Translations under genes and position numbers: made by a program
From: Rapana venosa
Taxonomy: Eukaryota; Mollusca; Gastropoda; Neogastropoda; Muricidae
NCBI GenBank assembly: GCA_028751875.1
Contig: CM054158.1
Span: 5,288,828-5,352,827, forward strand
Direction: 5' to 3'
DNA: 64,000 nt
Shown: one piece after another, positions 23,896-35,536 of the stretch
How the letters are laid out: each line of letters starts with the position of its first letter
Position numbering within the stretch: position 1 is the first letter of the stretch
Notes under the pieces: generated by a model
What the model was told of the DNA's origin: nothing
Seen by the model: only the letters and a program-made list of their open reading frames with translations
The model's database searches: none

Positions 23896-24530
23896 TAAAA
23901 AAATAGCACACCCCCCAACCTATAAATATTTTGGGTGTGTTTGTTTTTGGGCCATTTTATCAGTCCAGATCAAAAGGCGGGTTTCCAAATTTTAAATTTT
24001 TCCTTTCGTTTCTGAGGTTGATTTGAGGCTACTTCATTTTACATTTCGTTTACCGGGTCGTAAAGACGTTAAAGGGCCTGCGGGGGTTTAATTTAGTTTC
24101 ATGGTATAACGAGAGTGATTAAACCCCCGTTTTTAGGCCACCGTTCTTTTGTACCCCCCGACATACCCCGCTTTTTTTTCCCCAAAACGAAGACCGCGAA
24201 GGTACGCTAAAACTGAGATAAGGCAGGAAAACAATCTTTTGGAAACATGTTGATATTGCTGCCCCTCCCCCCCTTTCCCCCACTCTTTCCGGCTTTGTTT
24301 TCAGGTCTTGGGGGGTGTTTTTTGTAGGCTGGGCCCTAGCTTACTCCTTTTTGATGCTTTTCCCAAATTTTTTTAAAAATTTTGGGGAATGGGGGACGTT
24401 AAAACAGTTTTGTGCTGTAATTTATGTTAGGGGTTGGGTGGTGTGGCGGGGCAGGTTTTAAAAAACGGTAGTGACAAGGTAGGGAAAGGGCTGGTTGTAC
24501 AGTTGGGTCTAGAATCGTTTTTTTAAAGAG
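23896..24530. other. Unassigned noisy sequence
   Basis: No boxes, ORF or repeat was recognised. Confidence 0.5.
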
Positions 24531-24839
24531 CTCTCCCCCTCTCTCTCTCTCTCCCCTCTCCTCCTCTCTCTTCTTTCTCTCTCTTTCTCTCTTGTTCATT
24601 TTGAAAATGAGTTTAGTAGGTTTTTTTAAGTCGTATCCTTTCAAAAGAGCTTTTTTTGGGTTTTTTTGGTTTTTCTTACTTTTAAATGAAACCCTTTGGG
24701 GTTTTTTCTTTTTTATTTGTTTTTAAAAAAAAGGGAAAGTCGTTTAAAACCCCCCTTGTAAAAAGGGGCCCCTTTGCGGCAATGACAATAAATTGGTCAA
24801 AGCATCAAGCGTCTCTCTCTCTCTCTCTCTCTCTTTTCT

Positions 24840-24880
<41 letters not shown>

Positions 24881-24950
24881 TTTTTATATATATTTTTAAA
24901 ATTTTTATATATATAATATATTAAAATTTATTTTATATATATATAACCAT
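24531..24950. repeat. CT and TA tracts
   Basis: CT tracts at 24,535-24,595 and 24,811-24,878, and TA/T-rich at 24,878-24,945. Confidence 0.85.
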
Positions 24951-25315
24951 CTGGTAAAGAGGACTGACAACGGGCTATCCCTTTCCCACCATGAGTTTTT
25001 TGATGGGATGTAAATTTTTGACCTTTTTATAACCTTTTTTTTTTTTAAAATCAGGATTTTTTGGGGTTTTTTTTTTTCCACACCCCAACATCCCGGCCCT
25101 TGCCTACATGCCCCTTTAGCCCCCATGTTCAAAAAAAAGCAGCTTTTGGGAATTTCATTTTGTCGGCAAACAAAATTTGAAAATTTTTGCGGGGTTTTAA
25201 AAACAAAATTACCTAAAAAAAAATTTTTTTACCCCACACACCACTCGCGCGCGCCACAAAACCACCCCACAAACACAAAACCCACACACGCACAGGGCCC
25301 CACACCCAAACCACA
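24951..25315. other. Unassigned noisy sequence
   Basis: Homopolymer-rich with a CA/CG patch at 25,230-25,315. No gene was recognised. Confidence 0.5.
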
Positions 25316-25319
25316 AGCG

Positions 25320-25510
25320 AAACTTTTCTTGCGCACATTTTAAAACCTTTTCCCGTTTTTTCGGGGGGACTAGGCCATTGTGTGCTGGTGGGAACGAATG
25401 ACAACTTTTTACAAAACTCCCAAAAAAACCCGGGGACTTTTTTGTAAAAAAAAAAGACACAAGTCCCTTTATTCCTTTACCCTCAAATAAAAATAAAAGA
25501 AAAAACTAAA
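25320..25510 (+). mobile_element. SINE type C, 3' half (noisy)
   Basis: 'GACTAGGCCATTGTGTGCTG', 'GGGAACGAATGACAAC', a CCCGGGGAC block and a tail resembling 'CTTTATTCCTTTACCCTC' are in family order. Confidence 0.65.
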
Positions 25511-25589
25511 TAAAAAAAAACAAAACATCTAAATTTAATTTTAATGTGGGACTAAGAATTTGACCTTTCCCAGGGTTTTACCCATTTTA

Positions 25590-26740
25590 AAAGGCATTTG
25601 ACAGGGTTGGCATGCAGTTTTGGGGGGAAACCATGAATTTGTACAGCTTAAATTGCAAATTTTTTTCAGAGTCATCAAACAGGGGTACAGCGGGGCCCAC
25701 CCTTTTTTGCTTTTTTTTTGGTTTTTTTTTTCAAAACAAAAAATTGGAGAATGGTTTCGAAAAACAGTTGGAGAAAAGGCAGGGCTTTTCTACTCTCACC
25801 CACTTTTTTTCAACATCTTCCTTGAGGGGAATCATGGCTGTTGACTGGAACATATAAAGGACAGTCAGCTTTTGGTTTGGCAAAAAGGGATCCAAACCCC
25901 CCGCTTCGCAAAATGACATTGATGGAATGCAGGATCAAAAAAAGAGCTTGCCACCCTTAAAAACAAAACATTTGGGAATAAGGCCTCCAAAACATAGGGC
26001 CAGGAAATCAGGGGAAAAAAAGGGCCCAAAAATGATGATTTAAATAACACCAACGGCCATTAGCACTGATACCCAGGGTTAATACCAGAAGCTGGAAACA
26101 GTTCAAAGCTTCAAGTATTTGGGACCCATTGATCAGCCGGGGACCCAAAGGGGGGGGCCAGAAGTAGTAGGCAGGCCCTGCACAGAAAAAAACAGCTTTC
26201 CCAAAAACTAAACCCATCTGGAGAGATAAAAATATCTCACTTATCCCCAAGATCAAACTAATGCGCCCCCTTGGTATATCCATATTTCTGTATGCCTGTG
26301 AATCATGGACCCTGACTGCGTTTTGGAGGTAGAGTACAGGCAGTGGAGATGAGATGCTTTCGGGGGAACCCCTTTGGGCCCATCTCCAAAGGGGAAACCA
26401 ATAAGCAACAAAAGCTTTGATACAAAATCCAGAAATTTCTTTGGACCCTTTTAAAAACCTTTTCTAACGATGGGGAAAAAAAAGCTTTTAAACTTAAAGG
26501 GTTTATGGGCATGTCAAAGGGACCCAAAAGGACTTGCAAAAAACAGTTTTGCAAGGCATGCCAAGGAGGAAGAAGAAGAGGCAGCCAGGAAGGGGTTTGG
26601 AGGGGGGGGGATAACATCGCCCAATGGACAGGCCTAGAACCCCAACCAAAACCCTGGGAAAGGCAAAAACAGAGAGAGGAATGGGGGGAAAACTGGTTTT
26701 TGAGGGTTTTTGGGGGTTTGCCCCACGGTCGGCGATTTGG
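25590..26740 (+). pseudogene. LINE reverse-transcriptase remnant (RTE-like), decayed/noisy
   Basis: This is the 3' half of a non-LTR retrotransposon polyprotein, whose enzyme copies element RNA into DNA at a nicked target. In a plus frame at about 25,745-25,850 it reads GEWFRKTVG followed by a degraded RQGC-type stretch and LFFNIFLEG, matching the family pattern 'FKTTVGVRQGC...LFNIFLE'. 26,291-26,320 reads YACESWTLTA, the usual C-terminal connection motif. 26,568-26,640 reads GRRRGSQEGVWRGGDNIAQW, like the family's 'GRRRGRQ..RWEDN' tail. Frames shift repeatedly and the FADD catalytic block is not cleanly readable. The low base quality makes it hard to separate biological decay from sequencing error. 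It differs from the better RTE copy at 50.3-54.4 kb, so it is likely another lineage. Confidence 0.7.
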
Positions 26741-26839
26741 GGACAGATAGATAGATAGATAGAAACAGGTTTGGTTTTAAGTTGATTGTATTAAAAATTC
26801 CAGCGGGAGCTGTCCGATTCAGGAAACTTGCAATAAACC

Positions 26840-27330
26840 CAGGCGATAGTTTTTTGCCCCCATTTTTTTATCATTTTATTTTTTTTTTATACCATTTTTG
26901 GTCAGGGCAGATTTTCTTGGTGAAATTGGGGGCTGCTCTCCCCGGGGAGAGGCGTCGCACAAGGGGCAGCGCCACCCTTTTTTCCCCCTTCTTTTTCTTG
27001 TCGAACTGTATCGGGTTTCCCCTATCAGAGTGGTTTTTTTCTACAAAATTTTTTCCCAGGGAAAAAACTCTCTTGTTGCCGTGTGTTCTTTTAGTGTGCT
27101 AAATAATTATGTTTTAACACAGGGGAAACTCTTTTATATTCACCCAAAAAGACTAGCCCCCAAAGCCCAAATCACTCATGATCAAAGGGGAAAGGGGGGG
27201 GGGGGGGGGGGGAATTTCGGGTTCCACGGGTTTCAAACCCAAACCGCCACATTCCGACCAAAATTTTTTGCTTTCTAGACAGACACGTAACCTTTTTGGA
27301 CCACTGATCCCTTTCCCCCAAATCTCCCCG
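26840..27330 (-). mobile_element. Full-length tRNA-headed SINE, type A (minus strand)
   Basis: Read on the minus strand, the head near 27,300-27,215 has a B-box-like 'GGGTTTGAAACCC'. It is followed by 'AGCACACTAAAAGAACACAC', 'GGCAACAAGAGAG', 'TTTTGTAGAAAAAAACCACT', a GGTGGCGCTGCCCC block, 'CTCTCCCCGGGGAGAGCAGC' and an ATAAAA-rich tail ending near 26,860. From memory this order matches a SINE widespread in caenogastropods. Several blocks recur at 7,960-8,240. A 19-G run (27,194-27,212) sits near the head. Confidence 0.75.
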
Positions 27331-27974
27331 GGGTGATGGCATTTGGCCCTGCACTTCCCACGCGGAGCACCCCACTTTTGACTGAAGTTGAATCTTTAAA
27401 ATAACTCCCTCTTTTTTTCCCCTCCGCGGGGGTTTGTTACACCCTCGGGAGCACCCTTTCTGATCTGTGGAAAGACCCCATAAAAGCTACAAATTTTTAA
27501 GAAATGGTCTATTTTTGGACCACATTTTTGGGAAACAAAAACACAAAAAAACCCAAACAACGGAACTTTAAAATGATCTGAAAAAACCAAAAACCAAAAT
27601 GAAAAACCCATCGTGGGGGGGAACGACATAAAATTTAAAAATCGGGGACTAGGGTATGAAAACAAGGGGGGGAAATGTTTGGTATAGCTGAGCCATCCCG
27701 GTTTTTTTTTAAAATTGTTTGTTTGTTCGGTTGTTTTTTTTTTTGTTTTTTTTTCTCTCCTCTGATAAAAAATTTGTTTTTGTGTTTTTTTGGTTTTTTT
27801 GGGTTTTTTCCCCCTTTGAGCTAACTTTTTAAAATTTTTCTTTGTTGTTGTTGTTTTTGGGCTTTTGCACAGCTTAACAGGCTGGGGGTCGGTCGGAAAA
27901 ATTATGTACGGGGCTCTTGTCTCCCCCCTTCCCCCCGGGGAAAAAGGACTGCAAGACAATGCCCTTTGAAAATT
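27331..27974. other. Unassigned noisy sequence
   Basis: T/G- and A-run-rich. The 206-codon minus frame at 27,396-28,016 is Lys/Pro/Phe-rich run translation and not a credible gene. Confidence 0.5.
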
Positions 27975-29350
27975 GACAAATTCTTTTTTTTCGAGGATAA
28001 GGGGAATAAGCCCCACATGTGTTTTTTTTTAACCCATTTCCCCGCCCGTTAGGGATACCCCTTAAATTTTAATAACCCAATACTTATACAGCTCAAAAAT
28101 AAAAAAAAGGGGAAAAAACCTTTTCAAAACAGCCCCCCCCCAAAAAACCCCTCCCCTCCCCCCCCCCCAACAACCCTCCCCCCCCCCCCCAAAAGCAAGA
28201 AATTTAAAAAGGAAAATCTAAAAATACCCCCCCCTACCCCCCCCCCCAAAAAAAAACCGAAACCAAAACCAACAAAAAAAACCCAAAGAGAGAAAAAAAA
28301 TAAACCAACAAAAGATGAAAAAGAAGAGAAAAACGGGACAAACAACAAAAACAAAAACAAGAAAAAAAACAAACCCAAAAAAAAATAATACAAAAAAACC
28401 CTTAATAAGTCATAAAGATAAAAATCTACACATTGTCAAATGGAAAACCCTATTTGGTTTTACATAATTATACGATATTTAAATTTTAGGGGCACTCTTT
28501 AAAAACTTAAGTACAAAAGGAAAGTCCAATAAAGTTTTTAAAATAAAAAAATTATGTTTTCCTTCATCGGATATACTATGACTAAAAAGAGGCCCCGTTT
28601 AAAAAGGGTTTGAGGAGAGGGGCCCAGAGACAGAGACAGAAGAAGAGAGTTGTGGGGGTGTATTTCAGAGAAAATATCCAATATTTTAAAATCCCAAAAC
28701 AGTTTTTTATCCCATCAACATTTTTTTTAAAGATTATACTCTTTTTAAAATTTATATGTATGAAAAAAATTTAAATTTAATACCCATACATCCACACAAA
28801 AAAAAACAAAAAAAAAAACCAAGAAGAAATTTAAAACTAATCAGTCTTTTTGAGGGGGAAAAAGGAAATATGAGGGGGTGAGTGGGTGGGTTGAGGTGAG
28901 TGTTTTGTGTGTGTGGTGTGTGTGTGTGTGTGTGTTTTTGTGTTTGGTTTGGGTTGGGGTTGTGGGGGGGGTGGGGTGGGGTGGGGGTGTTTCAGGGATA
29001 ATACTAAATATTTTTAATACTCCCCCTTAACACGATCAACAAAAACACTTTTTAATTATGCTCCTGAAAATTTGAATGTCATGGAAATAAAAATTAAGTG
29101 CAATCCCATAAAATCACATAATAAAGGGGGGGGGGAAAAGCCAAAAAAAGTCAAAAAAAAAAATTTACAATTGTAAGTAATAAAAACAAAAATTTTTTTT
29201 TTTCCGGGGGTTTAATGAAAAAGTATTCATGTGTTTTTTTAAAATCCAGCCCCCGGGCCCATGGGGTCCCCTTTTAAAAATTTGAAAACCAGTACCCCCC
29301 CTTTAAAGCAGAAGAAGCAAAGGAAAAAATTTTTTTTTTAAAGAAAAAAA
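27975..29350 (-). repeat. Right arm of inverted duplication (noisy), with R1 copy 3
   Basis: The R1 tail on plus ('GAGGATAAGGGGAATAAGC', 27,993) is followed by 'CCCGCCCGTTAGGGATAC', C-tracts (28,132-28,190 and 28,230-28,250), 'GTCATAAAGATAAAAATC', two units with 'TTCAG(A/G)GA' and 'CATACATCCACAC'-like blocks (28,660-28,835 and 28,985-29,190), a SINE tail (29,200-29,290) and 'GCAGAAGAAGCAAAGG' (29,308). Every block is the complement of one in 17,760-18,993, in mirrored order. Differences mostly turn mixed bases into runs, for example ACACC to ACCCC. Confidence 0.8.
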
Positions 29351-30610
29351 GAGAGAAGAAAAAAAAAACAAACAAACATCAAAAAAACAAAAAACCCCAG
29401 ACGAGAAAAAGACAAAAAAATACCCCCGAACCCCCCCCCCCCCCCCCCCCCACCCCACCCAAAAAAAGACAACAACAACAAAAAACCAAAAAGAAACAAA
29501 AAACCCCCTTCCCAAAATAAACAAAAAAAAAACAAAAAAAAAAACAAAAAACAACAAACAAAAAAAAGGGAAAAAAAAAAACCATAAAAACCCCAAAAAA
29601 CAAAAAACAACAAAAAAAACAATTTAAAAAAAAAAAAAAAAAAAAGAAGAGAGAGAGAGAGAGAGAGTGTGGTTGTGTGTGTGTGTGTTGTGTGTTTCAG
29701 GGTTAACCATAAATTTTTTATTAATTCTCAAAACAGTGCACGATCACCGTTCAACCCTTATTTTTTTAAAACTCATGGGGGTTTTTTTTGTCATGATAAT
29801 GAAATAAACTCAATCCCCGTGTATTTCACACAAAAAAACAAAAAGAGAAAAAGGGGGTATAAAAAAAAAAATCTAAAAGGTTTCAGGGAGGGGGAAAAGA
29901 GAGAGGACGGAGAGAGAAGGGATGAGAGGGGGTTTTGGGGGAGAGGGAGAGAGAGGGGGTGTGGGGGTGTGGGGGTTTTGTGTTTTGTGTGGGGTGTTTT
30001 TAAGGATAATTTTAAATATTTTAATTTCAAGACAGCACAGGTCACCATAAAAATTTGGGGTTTTCGAATTTTTCTCTTTCAAAATGAATGTCATGAAAAA
30101 GAAATAAGCCCCCCAAAAAAAAAAACCAAGAAAAAACTTTTTCTTTAAGGAAGGAAAAAAATCCTTTCTTTTTTTCATTTTTATTACCTTTTTTTTGGTT
30201 TTTTAAGGGGGGGGGGAGGAAAATAGGGGGAGAAAGGGGAAAAATGAAAAAGAGAGTGGGAGGGGAGGGGGGAAAGGGGAGTGTGTGTGTGTGTTGTGGT
30301 GGGGTGGGGTGTGTGGGGTGGGGGTTGGTTTTTTGGGGGGTGTTGTGTTTTTTGTGTGTGTTTTGTGTGCGTTTGGTGTGTGTGTGCTTTGCGTGCGTGT
30401 GTGGGGGTTTTTTTTGTGTGAAAGATAATGCTTTTTTTTTGTAAACAAAAAAAACCCCAAGAAGCTAGAAAAAAAAATACTGGAAAGGTTTCCAAAACAG
30501 CAATCATCCTGTAAACACTCTTTTTCATTATACTCGTACAGAAAAACACATTTTATTGTTATGATAGATTATTTTTATAACTATAGTGTAAAAAAAAATT
30601 AAAAAAAAGG
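28640..30610 (-). repeat. Array of ~5 microsatellite-anchored units
   Basis: Units beginning with a GT or GA tract, then a 'TTTCAGGGATAAT'-like block, a CAAAACAG-like block and a core with 'ATGTCATG'/'TCATGATAA', start near 28,660, 28,985, 29,690, 29,993 and 30,415. The first two equal the pair in the left arm (17.9-18.5 kb). Spacing varies (about 300-700 bp) because the microsatellite part expands. A second poly-C/R1-like stretch (29,340-29,640) interrupts it. Confidence 0.55.
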
Positions 30611-30734
30611 GAAAAAGAAAAAAGGAAAAAAAAAAAAGAAAAAAAAAAAAGAAGAAAAAAGTTTTCGCTTTGGTAAACTCATTATTCAAAAAACAATGAA
30701 AATTTGAAAAAAGGGGGAGGGGAGGGGAGAGAGA

Positions 30735-30765
<31 letters not shown>

Positions 30766-30879
30766 AAAACAAGGTCTGAAAAAAAAGAAAAGGTGACGGG
30801 AAAGGGCAGGGCGTTTGGAAAGGGGAAAAAGGGAGATAGGAAAGGGGAGGATAGCAACTTTTTTTTTTTAAGGGTTTAT
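30611..30879. repeat. A-rich stretch and 29-G run
   Basis: A/G-rich low complexity with an uninterrupted G run at 30,737-30,765. Confidence 0.8.
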
Positions 30880-33600
30880 GGACTGTGGTTTGTTTTTGAG
30901 GTGTTCAAGTGAGTTGAAAATTTGAGTTTTGTATATTTTTAGGGTTATGTTGTTTAATGAATCGGGAAAAGGGAGTTCCACAGCTTTTGGGGCCCGATTA
31001 AGTGGGACTAGTTTTTGAAAAAAGTCTATTCTCGGAATTGGGCACTAGGCTTTTTTAGTATTTCGGGTTTGGGGTTTAGGGGGAATTTTTTATTAAGTAT
31101 GGGAAAAAGTTCCGTCAGGATTTTTAAAAACTTTCATGACCCCTTTTTTTTAAAATTTTAAACGTTGGTTTTAAGGGGAAAATTATTTAATTGGTTTTGT
31201 CAGTTTTCTTTTTAAGCTTGTCCTTTTTAACAGGCCCATTTTTGAGAGAAAGTTTTATACGTCGAAAACGGTTTCATAGTTTTTGGGACTAGCAAAATCC
31301 CCGGGTGGGAAAGCATAGTTATTGGGGGGATTGTTTTTTAAGTTTGGGAAGAATTTTTTCCCTTTGAATGAAAGTCGGGGAAAGTGCTTGATTTTAGAAA
31401 TTTGGGTTTACTCTTTGGGACATGTATTTGAAATAGTTGAGATATGTGGAAAGGAACCAACTGGTTTTTTCTTAAATTTTGTTACCCAAAAACCTTGTGG
31501 GTGATAGGTTTTTTCCCAATTCTTCCTTTTTAATTTTGATGGGAGTTATTTTTTGGGGTTTTAATTTTGGGACGCTTTTGTTTTAGGGGTTAAAAAAGCA
31601 TGCATTTTGTTTTTTGGGGGTTTAGAATATGGTTTAGTTGGGCCCATTCAAAAAAGCGAATAAACCCTTTTTTGTAATGTTTTTCCCAGAGAGAAAAGGT
31701 TTGTTGGGGCTCGTTTTAAATTAGTTGTGCATCAGCAAATATTTTCGCATTTGGATTTGATTGGAGAGGGAGGTCGTTTATGTATAGGGGAAAAGAGAAT
31801 AGGCCAAAATATGGATCCTTGTGGTACTCCATAATTGTCGGCTTTTTAGTTTGGATTTTAGTTGTCCCTTTTGGAACTCACTGTTGCCTGTTTTCTAGGG
31901 GGAAGCAATTTAGTTCAAAAGGTTTTTGGGTAGAAAAATGGTACGGGTTTTAAAATTTTTTTATGAGAAGTGTGGGGTAAATTGTGTCAAAAGTTTTTTT
32001 TGAGATTACAAATAGTACCCCAAAAAAATTTTATTGTCATTAAGGTTTGATACCATTTGTTTCCCGAGGTTTAACAGTGCAGTAGGGACATGAGTGATTT
32101 TGTTTTAAATCCGGGACTGATTAGGGTGAATTTAAGTTGGTGGTTTTCTAAATGACGGCTATGTGTTTGTTTTTATGTTTTTCCAAAGGGGGTTTGGGAA
32201 AAAGGTTTGATATGATGGAAATTGGTTATAGTTTGAAGGGTCTGAAGTGTCCCAAGGGCTTGTAGATGGGGATTACTTTAGCTTTTTTTAAAAGGGATTG
32301 GGGGGAAATGGTTTTTTTTTTTTGAGACCCAAAAGGGTTTAAAAATATATGTTAGGTGTCTGTGATAAAAATGGCGTGATAGCCTTTAATATTTGCTGTC
32401 TATTCCATCAAGACCCCGGTTTTGGGTTGTTTGGGGGTGAGTTAGAAAAACCATAGACCCAAGAACGAAAATAAATGGAATGTGAAGTTTTGAAAGGGGA
32501 ATGCTTTCCTTTAAGTTTTTTTTAGTTTAAATTTAGTTTATTTGGGTTTTTTTTTACATTTCCAATAATGTTTTGTAGGGGAAAATTAATGAAATGACTG
32601 TTAAGTTGTTCCCAGTAACGTCCCTTTTTTTACATTTGTTTTGGAAGATGCTTGGTTTTTTAGTTATTTTATTTATGGCACGGGCCTTACGTCTTTGAGT
32701 TTTGTTTGGTAGATAGTTTAAATCTTTAAAATTTTTTTTTTTTTTCGCCCTTTTTGTGAGTTTATAGCATTTCTTTTAAATTTTTTTGGGGCCCCTTCAT
32801 GATATTTATGTTCTTTTAAAAGGTCTCTTAAAATTTGCATGCTTTTCTAGTTCCTTAGTGAGCCAAGGTTTGGTTTTTGGGGTTTTTATTTGATTTCCTT
32901 TTAAAAATTTTTTTATTTTTAGTGGGGCATGTTTGTTGTAAATAGCAGTAAAAGTGTTTATCCAAAAAATTTAATGGGGTAAATTTTGGATCGTAATGCG
33001 AATGTTTCCCAAAGAATTTTAGTTACTTAAAATTTATAGGAAAAAAATTCCATCAAATTTTCAAAAAGGGAAAGAAGGGTTTTAGTTTTTTTGGCCAGGT
33101 TTGGGGATTTTTGTTCGTTTTTTTGACCACGTGATCCGACTGGGTAGTGATCGGGCGTTTTAGCTGGGGGTACACGTTTCAACAATGTTGTTAGGGTTGA
33201 TACATAGTTTGGTCAATTATTTTGGGTTGGTTTGGGGTGACTCTTGTGGGTGAAATTTTAAATTGTTGGTGGAGGTTTTTTGGGAATTTAAATTTTGGGG
33301 CCATTGATTATTTACTTTTTTTAAAATCCCTTTTTTAAAGTTTTCCTAATAAGATTATTTTTATTTGATTCTAATAGGACTGTATTCATCATGGAGTAAA
33401 TTTATCAGTCCCGTTTTTTTTTTTCTGTTGGGGGTTCCATAATTTGCAGATCCCAATTTTCAAAAGGTTGGGCACCCCTTTTTTAGAACCTCAAAACCCT
33501 TGGATTCTTTCACCATAATTTTTCTAAATGGAGAAAGGGCGCTTGAAGGTTTTTGGCCCCACTAATAAAAGATTAGGATTCCTGTTTCTTTGGGGGTTTT
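30880..33600 (-). pseudogene. Minus-strand LINE with endonuclease and reverse transcriptase (CR1/Jockey-like), noisy
   Basis: Read from 33,600 down, an endonuclease signature PDHYPV (expected SDHxPV) appears at about 33,150. An RT block with QSGF-like/FKTKS and 'GNKWYQ' lies at about 32,030-32,110, next to a degraded VDLKKAF-like motif A. Then come YGVPQGS and YINDLPLQSN at about 31,760-31,840, and AKIFAD (catalytic FADD-type, damaged) near 31,735. The C-terminal block resembling 'AKLWNSLPDSL' is near 30,965-31,010. The order endonuclease, RT, C-terminus fits a CR1/Jockey-type non-LTR element of usual length. Frames are broken everywhere, at least partly by base-calling error. ORF1 and the 5' end are not visible. 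Clade assignment is tentative. Confidence 0.7.
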
Positions 33601-34860
33601 TTTTATCTTTACGCAGGAAATTTATACCCTGGAATATAAATATCGTTTTTCTTTTTTTGTGAAATTAAAGTCTCCCATTTTAGATAGCCCCAGTATGTGA
33701 AAAAGGATTGGGCCTTTTTTAGTGGATAAACGTTGATTTTTCTTTTGATTTTATTAAAAGCATGGTTTTTTTTTAGGTGGGGAAATTTCCCCTTTGGCCC
33801 TCCCTTTGAGGGGCCCCTTATTGTGGTTGGTATGATCTGTCTTATTTGGTTTGTGAGGTAGGGATATGTGTGAAAGGGGACAACAAAAAAAGGAGCAATG
33901 GCGGTAAGGAAAAAAAAAAATTTGATTTTTAAAAATTTGGGGAACTCAACACCCGAAGGGGGGAAATTTTTAGGGTGGTGGTGGAGGAGGAAAAAAAAGT
34001 TTTTAAAAAAAAATAAAAGGGAAAAAAAAATTTTAAATGGGTGAAATAAAATAAAACCCCTCCGACCCACAAAAAGGGGGCTGAAAATCTGAAATCCTCC
34101 GGGTTTTTAGCATTTAAACAGCAACAACAAAAACTCGGGGAAAAATTCCCCTATCCAAAACCCCGCAAGCTTTAACAACGGGGGGCCCCGCTTAATTACA
34201 GCCCGGTTTACAGTCTCTGCCAGGGAAGAGTCCCCAAGGCCACTAGAAAACTTTTTTTCACACCAATTTTCCCAATGCACCCCTCGTTGAAAGGGAACCC
34301 GAAAGAGCACTGGGTGTGTCCCAAGGTTTGGGCAGCACTCTTTCTTGTTTAATGAAAAAGGCCACTCAGCAAAAGGGACGGGGGGGGGGTAGGGAAACCC
34401 CGCGGCACCACACGGTTTTTTTTTTCACTGAAAAAAAGGCCATCGCAATTTGTCCGGGGGTTTGCTTTCACGCTTATTCCCTCACTGAAAAATGTCGTTT
34501 TGCCCGTCACTGAAAAATGTCCCCTCAGTTGTACTGAATAATGCCCCTCAGCAGTCCCCCGAATGTCACCCCAGCGAAAAAGCCCCCACTGCCAAATCAG
34601 TTTTCACTCAGCGAAAAGGGCCCCCACTGCACTCAAGGGAAATCAGCGATAGTCCCCCCACTTTACAGTGTTGCCACTTCACGTTTTGGGCAATGTCATT
34701 ATAAAATTAGTAAGCCAGTTAAACAGGGTGGTTTACAAGTATGGGAGTAGAAATAAGTGAAAAGACTTAAATTGTACACATGAACAAGAAGTTTGCCATT
34801 TGGGTTGTTTTTTATGCAGGTTTTCTCTCTCTTTTCCTTTTCTCTCTTTTCTCTTCTCTC
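33601..34860. other. Unassigned noisy sequence, possible degenerate tandem repeat
   Basis: 33,600-34,080 may include upstream sequence of the minus-strand LINE. At 34,350-34,640 'CACTGAAAAATG'- and 'CCCCTCAG'-like words recur at irregular ~20-35 bp spacing, suggesting a decayed minisatellite. No gene was supported. Confidence 0.4.
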
Positions 34861-35115
34861 TTCTCTCTCTCTCTCATTTCTGGCGAGGAAACTTTAAAAG
34901 GGGTGTTCTGGTTCATCAAGCCCGAAAAGAAAAAACATGTTGCCAGAAGAACGGTCAGGCTTGCCCGGCTTCGTAAAGGGGAAACAGTGTTTTCTAACAC
35001 ACAACACGAGAGGGGCGTAGCGGTTTTTTGATCAGGGGGTTCATCATCTTCGGGACCCGTTTCCCGTTTTACATGGGTGGGCGTCGTGGGGTGTTTGACT
35101 GGAAAAGGAAAGGGG
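34860..35115 (+). repeat. Unclassified dispersed repeat X, copy 1
   Basis: 'TTCTGGCGAGGAAACTTT', then a GGTTCATCAAGCCCGAAAAG block, 'GGGGAAACAGTGTTTTCTAA', 'TTCATCATCTTCGGGACCCG' and 'GGTGTTTGACTGGAAAAGG' reappear in reverse complement at 37,320-37,560. In the forward frame both copies translate alike (FIKPEKKK versus YINPRREKK; KGETVFSN versus KGKTVSN). Not recognised; either an unknown mobile element or a repeated coding segment. Confidence 0.5.
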
Positions 35116-35292
35116 TTTTTTTGAAAATTGAGACACGGAAATAATGTTTCGATCTTGATGTACATTACCCCTAATGCCATGGTTTCCATGTTTATTGTAA
35201 AACTCGTCGGTTCGATATCGTTTGTTTTAAACCCCCGCGTTGGGTATATGGCCCTTTATGCTAAATAGCAATAAAATTTTTTCAATTGTCAA

Positions 35293-35329
<37 letters not shown>

Positions 35330-35505
35330 GCTACGGCTAATGAAAAAAAAGATTCCCCAAAAAACCCCCTCTCTCTCTTCTCTCTTACCCGGGTCTTGCC
35401 CAGCATGTTTTAAAGCTCTTTGTGACTTTATTCGTGACCCGCTTGTCTTGGGTTTGGGATAATTATGTGCATAAAATTTCCCGCATTACCCCAAATGCTA
35501 TTTCT

Positions 35506-35536
<31 letters not shown>

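Noticed and set aside
33609..34070. 153-codon minus ORF
   Set aside because: Rich in Phe, Lys and Pro from T/A/C runs in noisy sequence; no motif found.
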